Source: DATGMS01 sp040905145
GTDB taxonomy: Bacteria > Bacteroidota > Bacteroidia > Cytophagales > Cyclobacteriaceae
Assembly (NCBI GenBank): GCA_040905145.1
Contig: JBBDSC010000191.1
Coordinates: 1 to 20,153, forward strand
DNA length: 20,153 bases
Reading direction: 5' to 3'
Numbering within the stretch: the first letter of the stretch is position 1; every line of letters begins with the position of its first letter. The translations under genes were made by a program, and so were the position numbers. Below the pieces are notes generated by a model. That model was not told the origin of the DNA and ran no database searches. It was given only the letters and a program-made list of their open reading frames with translations. Below are positions 9,161 to 16,921 of the stretch, piece after piece.

Positions 9161-9167
9161 AATACAA
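9152..9167. promoter_or_regulatory. Palindrome sharing a 12-base core with the susC palindrome
   Basis: Seven of eight positions pair in TTGTACTATAATACAA; only 9157/9162 fail. The core at 9154-9165 is identical to 8222-8233 inside the 30-bp palindrome before susC. It lies about 60-75 bases upstream of the phyH start. It could be a shared operator, or a shared AT-rich promoter element. Confidence 0.45.
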
Positions 9168-9241
9168 TAATGTAAATACAGCATTGATCTGATTGTTTTC
9201 TGAAAACTTGGGTGATCCTGATAACCCACCAGACTATTTTA

Positions 9242-9271
9242 AATGAGAAGGGATTCGCACATTAGTAATAT
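9242..9271. promoter_or_regulatory. Direct-repeat box 2 immediately upstream of the AraC gene
   Basis: This is the second copy of the box at 9131-9160, with 26 of 30 positions identical. It ends only 12 bases before the AraC start codon, so a bound protein would occlude transcription or translation initiation, as expected for autorepression. Two small palindromes lie between the boxes: GTTTT/AAAAC at 9195-9207 and TGGGT/ACCCA at 9209-9228. Confidence 0.55.
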
Positions 9272-9283
9272 AAGAGACTTAAA

Positions 9284-10228
9284 ATGTTAAAACTCGATCG
9301 TTTATGTACCGAGGAAAGAACCATTATTGACTTTAGTAGATGGAATTATACTGATGCTATCCAACTCCTTGGACATTATAAATATAACCGTGTTTACCCG
9401 CACTTACCGCCGCATCAACATAAAGGAATAATTGAAATTTGTTATTCTGTAAAAGGGGAGCAAACATACGAGGTAGAATCCAAGCCATACAAGATCAAGG
9501 GAGGTGATGTATTTATTACATTTCCAGATGAATGGCATAGTAGTGACGGAGAACCCGAAGATAGAGGAGAGTTATTTTGGATGCTGATAGATGTGAAGCA
9601 AGCTAAAAAGAATAATTCCTTTCTGAATTTCGGCGGAGAGCTGTCCAACGCTTTTTGTGATAATTTACTGAATATCTCAAAAAGACACTTCAAGGGGACT
9701 CCGGAATTAAAAAACAAGTTGCAACAATTAATAGCATTCCACTCGAAAAAAACATTGGATGTTTTGGATTTTATATGGATCAACCATCTGATTTCCGGTT
9801 TTTTGTTGGAAGTAATTTCCGCAAGTAGAAATTCGAAGAATATAGTTAACAATCATTCCCTATCTAAGGTAAAAAATTTTATAGAAGAAAACATAGAAGA
9901 CAATTTTTCGGTAGCGCAACTTGCGGATTTGGTTAATTTATCCGAATCGAGATTTAAACCATGGTTTAAACAACAAACTGGCCTTCCTCCTTTAGAGTAT
10001 GTTACAAGGAAAAAAATATATTACGCCAAAACATTATTGAAAGAGGAAGATTATCCTATAATTGACGTAGCCTATAAATTAGGCTTTTCATCCCCTCAAT
10101 ATTTCTCGAAAGTCTTCAAGAAATATACCGGTAGGAAACCATTGGAGTACCGTAGGGAGAGAAAGTTAACACCTAACATATTAAATTCCGACCTATCTTT
10201 ACCTTCAGATCCTTATCATACATATTGA
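9284..10228 (+). CDS. AraC-family transcriptional regulator with N-terminal cupin domain
   Basis: This 314-residue cytoplasmic regulator has an N-terminal cupin-type sensor (about 25-105) with HQH at 44-46 in PHQHKGIIEICY, then KGGDVFITFPDEWH ending at His85. A linker follows. The C-terminal AraC DNA-binding domain (about 193-292) has a first helix-turn-helix at FSVAQLADLVNLSESRFKPWFKQ and a second around IIDVAYKLGFSSPQYFSKVFKKYTGRKPLEYR. Both halves are intact and of usual length. It is transcribed away from phyH and susC, with 192 bases between the two start codons. It is the only regulator in the window and the obvious candidate to control the phyH-susCD-pmoA-gfo genes in response to a small molecule bound by the cupin. 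The start is placed at ATG 9284, directly after an AT-rich leader. Confidence 0.94.
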   Translation: MLKLDRLCTEERTIIDFSRWNYTDAIQLLGHYKYNRVYPHLPPHQHKGIIEICYSVKGEQTYEVESKPYKIKGGDVFITFPDEWHSSDGEPEDRGELFWMLIDVKQAKKNNSFLNFGGELSNAFCDNLLNISKRHFKGTPELKNKLQQLIAFHSKKTLDVLDFIWINHLISGFLLEVISASRNSKNIVNNHSLSKVKNFIEENIEDNFSVAQLADLVNLSESRFKPWFKQQTGLPPLEYVTRKKIYYAKTLLKEEDYPIIDVAYKLGFSSPQYFSKVFKKYTGRKPLEYRRERKLTPNILNSDLSLPSDPYHTY

Positions 10229-10746
10229 AGTTTTTGAACTGAAGTTTGCTTCAATAAAAAATTGCTCCTTTTCCATCTTTTTGGTATGGGTAATAATATT
10301 CATTCCCAAAATAATATATGCCTATTAGATTATTCCACAAACAGACAAAAAAATATAGAATTAATGTGGGTATATCTGATTAACCAACCTAAATCCTGAT
10401 GATTGTAATAATTTTTACATATCTTTAAAAATTATAAGCAAGAAAATGATCAGCAATACCAAAACCCTCCTCTAAATATGCTCTTACAACCTGAAATAGC
10501 ACCTTTCAAACGACAAAGCAAAGGTCTGCAAAAAAGTTGTTATCAACCTTTGCCGGATGAAAGTCAGGTATGGAAAGATTTTAAAAATGAAAACCAGTAA
10601 GCATTTTCCCGCATATTACAAACAGAAGATCAGATAATATTTGAAGACACCAGTCAATAAAAATAATCCCGGAATCCTTGCCTCTGCAAAAGTAGGGGGC
10701 AGGGAATTATCCATAAATAAATATCAAACCACAAACTTACAAAGTT
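10229..10746. other. 518-bp non-coding region between the AraC gene and the second susC
   Basis: No gene is recognised. The region is AT-rich and must contain the promoter and leader of the second susC. A 5-bp hairpin (TGAAG/CTTCA, 10240-10253) lies just after the AraC stop but is followed by A, not T, residues. A 16-codon frame at 10587-10637 has nothing to recommend it beyond a start and a stop. I find no copy of the operator-like boxes seen in region A. Confidence 0.45.
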
Positions 10747-13700
10747 ATGAGAAAAAAAATACCCTATTCCGCCCGATTTCTCTTCCGCAATGCGGGATGG
10801 TTATTACTGGCGCTAATATGGCTTAATCCCAGCCATGCTTTTTCACAAGTGCTTGCTTCAGCAGACAAGGTTGAGCACAACCTGGACTCAAAACAAAACC
10901 AAAGTAATAGGCAAGACATTAATGTTAACGGCACAGTTACCTCACAGGAAACTGGTGAATCATTGCCCGGGGTAAATGTTTTAATAAAAGGGACCACAAC
11001 AGGGACCGTAACCGATATCGATGGTAACTATACCGTCAATGCACCTGAAGATGAAATTTTGGTGTTTTCATTTATTGGGTATGAAACGAAGGAAATTGCA
11101 GTGAATGGAAGATCTGTTATTGATGTTGTTTTGGAAGAGGACATGCAGGGTTTGGAAGAAGTTGTGGTTGTCGGTTATGGTACGCAAAAAAAGGTCAATG
11201 TTATAGGTTCTATTACTTCCATAGACAGTGATGCAGTGATTGCCGCACCTGTTTCAAGTATTTCCAATGCGCTGACCGGCCGCTTGCCCGGGGCCATAGT
11301 TATGCAGACAAGTGGAGAACCCGGAAATGATGCCGGCACTATACGCATCAGAGGTAATTCCACACTTGGGAACAATCAACCTCTAATAGTAGTTGATGGT
11401 ATTCCGGGTCGCGATTTGAACTCATTGCATTCTGATGATATAGAAAGTATAACCGTACTTAAAGATGCATCAGCTGCAATTTATGGTGCAAGAGCAGCCA
11501 ACGGTGTTATCCTTGTAACCACGAAAAGCGGAGCAACAGATACGCCTATCTCTTTTAACTATGGTTTTTATACGGGGGTTATTTCACCCACCAAATTACC
11601 GGAAATGGCCGATGCCCCTACCTATGCCAGGATGATACGGGAAATGCAGTCATACAGGGGGGTTGACGAAGTCAATATGGCGTTCTCCCTGGATGATATT
11701 GCCAAGTATGAGTCGGGAGAATATCCGTGGACACACCCCAATACAAACTGGTATGACGCAGGACTTAAAGATTACAGCCAATCCCACCACCATAATTTAT
11801 CCGTGACAGGCGGTACTTCAAGTATCAGCTACTATTTGTCTTTTGGTAGTGAGTTTAACGATGGTATATATACCAATTCCGCTACTTCCTACAACAGGAA
11901 TAATTTAAGAGCCAATATTGACATGAGGATCAATAAGTATCTGAGTATGGGACTTAATTTGAGTGGTTCCCAGGAAAACAGGATGTATCCCTCAATAACG
12001 TCCGCGCAGACTTTCCAAGGCATCATTAGAAGTAGGCCTACCCAACCCGCACTTTTTCCTAACGGACTTCCGGGTCCGCCTGTTACAGCCGGAAACCAGC
12101 CTATGGTGACTGCTTCCTTTGAAACAGGTTTTGACGATGATAAACGTTACAGGAGCAACAATATCTTATCGGCCAATTTGAAAATCCCCTGGGTAGAGGG
12201 TCTAAGTCTTTCCGGTTATTATGGTTATGACAAGTATTTTCAGAGTCGGAAATGGTTCATGAAACCCTATACTATTTACCAGTTGAATACCCCAGACTAT
12301 TTGGCTGCCGGAAACACCGGAAAAGAAGACGGATCGGAGTTTCTGGAGGAAACTACACTGGCGGCAGTAGGAGATAATTTATTTACGGACCCACAGTTAA
12401 GGGACACTTATAACGAATCCCAATCAAGTACGGTTAATGTAAAGTTTGATTATACCAAGTCATTTGATGAGGTACATAATATCAGCGCTTTTATCGCATA
12501 CGAACAGAATGATTTTGGATCGAAAGGTATTGAGGCTTACCGCAGGTTTTTTTCAACCGATCAGTTACCCTATCTTTTCGGGGGAGGAGATGAGCAAAAA
12601 AATAATAACGGATGGGTAGATCTCGATGCAAGGGTTAACTACTTCGGACGTTTTTCCTATAACTATAATCAAACCTACTTATTTCAGTTCAGTCTCCGCA
12701 GGGATGGTTCCTTAAGGTTTGCCGAGGAAGCGGGACGCTGGGGTAATTTCCCCTCTGTACTGGTGGGTTGGATGCCCTCCGAGAAAACCTGGTGGAAGAA
12801 TAGTCTTGGTTATATTGATTTTTTCAAACTTAAAGCCTCTTGGGGGCAGTTGGGTAACGACCTTGTCCCCCCCTTCCAGTATCTGACAAGTTATAGTATT
12901 GGTACAGGCACGATTTTCGGATCAGGCAGAGCTTACACCACCGGCATGTATCAGACAGGAACCCCTAACCCCTATATCACCTGGGAGGTGGCTAATATGT
13001 TCAATTTTGGCTGGGAGACCACATTCCTGGATAACAAAATGAATTTTGATGCAGACTTTTTCTACCAAAGACGTAATGATATCCTGGTACGCAGGAATGC
13101 ATCAGTACCTACCTATACAGGTATTTCCCTGCCTGACGAAAATTTTGGTATTGTTGACAGCCATGGTATGGAACTTATTCTTGGATACAATGATCGACAG
13201 GGTGATTACAGATATGGATTTGAGGGAAACTTTGCCTTTGCACGTAACAAAATTATTGAGTATGATGAACCGGAACGCAGTGTGCCATGGCAGGTACTTA
13301 CCGGTAGTCCGATAGGATCTTTACTGTTGTATAAGTCAGCCGGTATTTTCAGGGACTTGGAGCATGTGAATTCCTTACCTCATGTAGGTGGAGCCCGTCC
13401 TGGTGATATAATTATAGAAGACTATGACGGTGATGGGGAGATTACATCTGATGACAAAGTCTTATTCCCGCTTACCACCACTCCTGAAATATCTTTCGGT
13501 TTTGCTTTTAATTTCGGCTACAAAAACTGGGAACTAAGTGGTCTTGTACAGGGACAGGGGAGAGCCTTGAGATACATCTACAATGACTCACGTCAGGGTA
13601 CTTCAGGCAATTACTTCCAGTATGATGCAGAAGGAAGGTGGACCCCCGATAATACAGATGCAACCAAACCAAGGGCATTTGATAGGAACGAGGAGTATTG

Positions 13701-13953
13701 GAGAGGTACTCATATAACCGATCATCATTATACGGATATCTCTTATGCACGTCTGAAAAACCTGAGGCTTAATTATACTATTCCACAGAATTTAATGGAA
13801 TCCATCGGGGTTAAAGGTGCCAACGTTTACTTTGCCGGACAGAACCTGTGGCTGATCCATTCCGGTAATAAGATTATGGACCCTGAAAGTGGGGGTATGG
13901 GCTCCTATCCCATTATGAAGGTGATGTCTTTGGGTGCACAAATATCCCTTTAA
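10747..13953 (+). CDS. SusC/RagA-family TonB-dependent outer-membrane transporter (second)
   Basis: This 1068-residue transporter is independent of the first SusC. It has a signal peptide with a long basic n-region (MRKKIPYSARFLFRNAG) cleaved near AFS-Q (33/34). A polar stretch of about 25 residues follows, then a carboxypeptidase-regulatory-like domain (about 58-130). The TonB-box-like LEEVVVVGYGTQKK is at 136-149. The plug carries PLIVVDGIPGRD and ITVLKDASAAIYGARAANGVILVTTK (to 260), and the barrel ends MSLGAQISL. The N-terminal polar stretch is too short to be an STN signalling domain. ATG 10747 is chosen because it begins a clear signal peptide. It is followed 37 bases later by its susD partner. 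The substrate is unknown; the nearby nan operon makes sialic acid one candidate. Confidence 0.96.
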   Translation: MRKKIPYSARFLFRNAGWLLLALIWLNPSHAFSQVLASADKVEHNLDSKQNQSNRQDINVNGTVTSQETGESLPGVNVLIKGTTTGTVTDIDGNYTVNAPEDEILVFSFIGYETKEIAVNGRSVIDVVLEEDMQGLEEVVVVGYGTQKKVNVIGSITSIDSDAVIAAPVSSISNALTGRLPGAIVMQTSGEPGNDAGTIRIRGNSTLGNNQPLIVVDGIPGRDLNSLHSDDIESITVLKDASAAIYGARAANGVILVTTKSGATDTPISFNYGFYTGVISPTKLPEMADAPTYARMIREMQSYRGVDEVNMAFSLDDIAKYESGEYPWTHPNTNWYDAGLKDYSQSHHHNLSVTGGTSSISYYLSFGSEFNDGIYTNSATSYNRNNLRANIDMRINKYLSMGLNLSGSQENRMYPSITSAQTFQGIIRSRPTQPALFPNGLPGPPVTAGNQPMVTASFETGFDDDKRYRSNNILSANLKIPWVEGLSLSGYYGYDKYFQSRKWFMKPYTIYQLNTPDYLAAGNTGKEDGSEFLEETTLAAVGDNLFTDPQLRDTYNESQSSTVNVKFDYTKSFDEVHNISAFIAYEQNDFGSKGIEAYRRFFSTDQLPYLFGGGDEQKNNNGWVDLDARVNYFGRFSYNYNQTYLFQFSLRRDGSLRFAEEAGRWGNFPSVLVGWMPSEKTWWKNSLGYIDFFKLKASWGQLGNDLVPPFQYLTSYSIGTGTIFGSGRAYTTGMYQTGTPNPYITWEVANMFNFGWETTFLDNKMNFDADFFYQRRNDILVRRNASVPTYTGISLPDENFGIVDSHGMELILGYNDRQGDYRYGFEGNFAFARNKIIEYDEPERSVPWQVLTGSPIGSLLLYKSAGIFRDLEHVNSLPHVGGARPGDIIIEDYDGDGEITSDDKVLFPLTTTPEISFGFAFNFGYKNWELSGLVQGQGRALRYIYNDSRQGTSGNYFQYDAEGRWTPDNTDATKPRAFDRNEEYWRGTHITDHHYTDISYARLKNLRLNYTIPQNLMESIGVKGANVYFAGQNLWLIHSGNKIMDPESGGMGSYPIMKVMSLGAQISL

Positions 13954-13990
13954 TTGATTAATTGCACCGTTATATTAAAAAAAACACGTT

Positions 13991-15823
13991 ATGAAAGAAT
14001 ATAGAATAAGCTTAAAATTATTTATCATCCTGATCCTTGTGCTTCCGGCCTGCGACAGTGAAATTTTGGACCAGTCGCCTCAGGACAGGTACTCAGGACC
14101 AATTGTCTGGTCTGATATCAATCTCGTTAATGGAGTTCTTAATGATTGTTATACTCAAATCGCCTGGGGTTTTGGTTATAAGATGTTAAGTATGGTTTCC
14201 GATGAATGTCATCAACTCGACGGTTATGCAGTAAACTATGTGAGTGGTGATATATCTGGTGATAATCCCCGTCCCTGGGATCATACTGCTGGTTCATATA
14301 CACAATTTACCCAATCATCATGGGGGCTGTTCAACAGGGTACAAAAGTTTAATGTATTTCTTTCCAATATTGACCAGGTAAAGGACTTTTATGAAGGAAG
14401 TGCAAAGGAATCTATTGCGGAAAGAGCCGACAGAATGAAGGGTGAGGCATTATTCCTTAGGGCTTATGCCTATACCCAGCTGGCCCGTACGTACGGAGGT
14501 GTGCCCATTATTACAGAGCCTTTTAATGTTGGTGATGAGTATCTTACCTTCGAAAGGGCTTCTTTTGAAGAAACTGTGGATTTTATTTTGGCAGATTGTG
14601 ATGCAGCAGCTTCACTTCTTGGAACAAAGAATGAGATGGAAATGGGCAGAGCAACCAAAGAGGCTGCACTGGCACTTAAATCACGGATACTACTGTTTGC
14701 AGCCAGTGACCTTACTGCCGACGGCAATGCCGTAAACAAATATGTGGGTTATGAAAATCCAGACAGGCAGGCATTGTGGACTGCGGCCAAAAATGCAGCT
14801 TTAGCCGTAATGAACCAAGGAACTGCCAGTCTATCCGATTTTGGAGCTCCAGACCAGCAAGCTATGGCAGAAGGCTACAATGCTTTTTTTCGGCAAACCG
14901 ATCTGTCCAGCCCTGAAATAATATGGGGTAAAATGTTTGATCCGGCAGTAGGAGAAAGACATTCCATGAACATGTGGAATGGACCAAATGGCTATTATGG
15001 CTGGGGAGGAAGCGGTCCCACCGCGAATCTTGTTGATTCCTACCAGATGGCCGATGGGTCGGATTTTTGGGATCATTTTGAACTGGATGAAAATAATTAT
15101 TATAAAAATATTTCTTCCACATATACTAATGAAAATCCATATTTTAACCGGGAACCCAGATTTTACGGCTCAATTTTATATGACGGTGCATTATGGCAGC
15201 AACGTGCCCCGGCCCAACGGGAGATAGATCCTCTCGGTATATATGACAGGAGAACCAGGATAAAGAGTGTTGACGGCCAGGTGGTTAGTACTCGCTTCGG
15301 ACTGGATACCCGCAAGGGTCCTTTTTACGAATGGTGTGGGACGTATACCGGATATTCGATGAAAAAGATGCTGGACCATACTGTTATTATACAGAGTGGA
15401 ATACATGAGAATGTATGGGTTGAATTCAGGTATGCCGAAATACTTTTGAACTATGCCGAGGCTAGTCTTGAATTGGGAGAGACCGCCGAAGCTGCATCCT
15501 ATATCAACAAGATCAGAAATCGTTCAGGCATGCCTGACTTTACCGGCGATATTACTGAGGCTCTTCGTTATGAGCGTCAAATTGAACTGGTTTTCGAAGA
15601 TCAGAGATTCTATGATATCAGAAGGTGGAAAATTTTGGAAGAGACTCTCACTCCTGCCATGGGCGTGGATATACTAGAAAAAAATGAGGATGGTGTTACA
15701 ACAACCACGTGGCAAAGAATTTTGGTTGAGGACCGTAAAGTGGATCCAAAAATGTACTGGATCCCCATTCCTATTAATGAAATACAAAAAGCTCCTCAGT
15801 TAATACAAAATCCCGGATACTGA
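13991..15823 (+). CDS. SusD/RagB-family outer-membrane nutrient-binding lipoprotein (second)
   Basis: This 610-residue lipoprotein is the partner of the preceding SusC. The lipobox is LVLPAC (Cys21), followed by an acidic start to the mature protein. Signatures are FLRAYAYTQLARTYGGVPII (155-174), a C-terminal YERQIELVFEDQRFYDIRRW and the terminal ELQ-type ending PQLIQNPGY. It differs substantially from the SusD of region A in length and middle sequence, so a different ligand is expected. The stop is 24 bases before the assembly gap, so any downstream enzymes of this operon cannot be seen. Confidence 0.95.
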   Translation: MKEYRISLKLFIILILVLPACDSEILDQSPQDRYSGPIVWSDINLVNGVLNDCYTQIAWGFGYKMLSMVSDECHQLDGYAVNYVSGDISGDNPRPWDHTAGSYTQFTQSSWGLFNRVQKFNVFLSNIDQVKDFYEGSAKESIAERADRMKGEALFLRAYAYTQLARTYGGVPIITEPFNVGDEYLTFERASFEETVDFILADCDAAASLLGTKNEMEMGRATKEAALALKSRILLFAASDLTADGNAVNKYVGYENPDRQALWTAAKNAALAVMNQGTASLSDFGAPDQQAMAEGYNAFFRQTDLSSPEIIWGKMFDPAVGERHSMNMWNGPNGYYGWGGSGPTANLVDSYQMADGSDFWDHFELDENNYYKNISSTYTNENPYFNREPRFYGSILYDGALWQQRAPAQREIDPLGIYDRRTRIKSVDGQVVSTRFGLDTRKGPFYEWCGTYTGYSMKKMLDHTVIIQSGIHENVWVEFRYAEILLNYAEASLELGETAEAASYINKIRNRSGMPDFTGDITEALRYERQIELVFEDQRFYDIRRWKILEETLTPAMGVDILEKNEDGVTTTTWQRILVEDRKVDPKMYWIPIPINEIQKAPQLIQNPGY

Positions 15824-15847
15824 ATGTGACTAACAACGGAAGTTGAT

Positions 15848-15947
15848 NNNNNNNNNNNNNNNNNNNNNNNNNNNNNNNNNNNNNNNNNNNNNNNNNNNNN
15901 NNNNNNNNNNNNNNNNNNNNNNNNNNNNNNNNNNNNNNNNNNNNNNN
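15848..15947. other. Assembly gap (100 N)
   Basis: Exactly 100 N separate the end of the second susD from the end of nanA. A round 100 is the usual placeholder for a gap of unknown length, so genes may be missing here and the relative orientation of the flanks rests on scaffolding only. The 45 bases between the gap and the nanA stop hold no recognisable feature. Confidence 0.97.
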
Positions 15948-15992
15948 TCAGAGGGAAGAACCCAAGGATGCCTCAAGAAACATTCAAGAAAA

Positions 15993-16916
15993 TCAAAAGG
16001 TCTTTTGAACTTTAACAGACGACCAGTGAAACAACGTAGTCTGATCCAACTCTTCCCTTAGGCTCTCCACTTCTTGGGGCTTTAAGGCTATAAGGGGCAA
16101 TACCACCGGCCCACAATCAGCACCCACCATTCTCATGATAGCTTTCTGGGCCGGAAGGGAATCGTATTTTAGGAAGGTCTTGATGATTTTTACCGCTTCA
16201 AGCTGATGTTGGGCGGCAGATTTAAGGTCTCCTTTCTTGAAATTTTCCATTATTTCATGGTACAAGGGTGCCATAAAATTATAGGTACTGCCAATCATAC
16301 ATTCTGCTCCCGCGGCCAGTCCACTCAGCAGCATCTCGTCCATTCCATAAAGTATCTGATACTTTCCACCGCTCATATTGAGGCAGCTTTGGTATTCATG
16401 TATATCAGGTGAGGTGAATTTTATGCCTTGCAAAGAGGGAAGCCGACTGGAGCTTAACCTCAGGAATTCTTCCATGTCAAATTTAAAGCCTGTCATGGCA
16501 GGAATATGATAATAATAGAAAGGGATCTCCGGTGCTTCTGCTGTTATTTTTTCAAATGTTTTGATCAACTGATCCTCAGAACGCAGCTTATAATAAACCG
16601 GGGGAGCAGCGGATATCGCATCTGCATTGATAAACCTTGCATGACGGGTAAGGTCACAGGCATCCTCTATACTGTTGTGTCCGACATTGATGATAATCTT
16701 CATCCTGCCGTTGACGGCTTGGATAAAACTTTCCGTTACGAGTTTTCTGTCCCTTACTGATAACGAATGCCCCTCTCCGGTACTTCCGCAAATATATATT
16801 CCTGAAATGTTGTGCGCTATCAGTCTTTCCACTATGGCCGGAATGGCAGAAACATTAATTTTGCCATCTTGAGTCATTGGTGTAAACGTAGCCGCAATCA
16901 ATCCTTTAAACTTCAT
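15993..16916 (-). CDS. nanA: N-acetylneuraminate lyase
   Basis: This cytoplasmic class I aldolase splits N-acetylneuraminate to N-acetylmannosamine and pyruvate, the first step of sialic-acid catabolism. It has 307 residues, the usual length for the DHDPS/NAL family. The pyruvate-carboxylate loop GSTGEG is at 44-49, the catalytic tyrosine is Tyr136 in YYYHIPA, and the Schiff-base lysine is Lys166 in GIKFTSPD. GMDEMLLSGLAAGAECMIGSTYN (191-213) is the sialic-acid-recognition segment: Asp193, Glu194 and Ser210 match the residues used by the E. coli enzyme. These features separate it from dihydrodipicolinate synthase. It starts 5 bases after the symporter-fusion stop, so it is in the same operon. 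The YYYHIPA-type motif resembles animal lyases more than the E. coli YNIPA form. Confidence 0.93.
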   Translation of the reverse strand: MKFKGLIAATFTPMTQDGKINVSAIPAIVERLIAHNISGIYICGSTGEGHSLSVRDRKLVTESFIQAVNGRMKIIINVGHNSIEDACDLTRHARFINADAISAAPPVYYKLRSEDQLIKTFEKITAEAPEIPFYYYHIPAMTGFKFDMEEFLRLSSSRLPSLQGIKFTSPDIHEYQSCLNMSGGKYQILYGMDEMLLSGLAAGAECMIGSTYNFMAPLYHEIMENFKKGDLKSAAQHQLEAVKIIKTFLKYDSLPAQKAIMRMVGADCGPVVLPLIALKPQEVESLREELDQTTLFHWSSVKVQKTF

Positions 16917-16921
16917 ACTTT

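Noticed and set aside
9092..9229. N-terminal extension of the PhyH protein by 46 residues
   Set aside because: The extra residues are not PhyH-like, cover a repeated regulatory-looking box, and precede a better start (9091) that opens on the conserved N-terminus.
10224..10255. Hairpin after the AraC gene (ATTGAAG/CTTCAAT, inner TGAAG/CTTCA) as an intrinsic terminator
   Set aside because: The stem is AT-rich and short, and it is followed by A residues and not T residues on the plus strand.
10587..10637. A 16-codon frame starting ATG AAA ACC upstream of the second susC, possible leader peptide
   Set aside because: It has no run of regulatory codons, no clear attenuator hairpin after it and no coding signal beyond a start and stop. 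A frame this short is expected by chance.
13508..15406. Several open frames of 60-100 codons on the opposite strand or in alternate frames within the second susC and susD
   Set aside because: They overlap well-supported conserved genes, lack recognisable domains and are expected as shadow frames of the real coding sequences.
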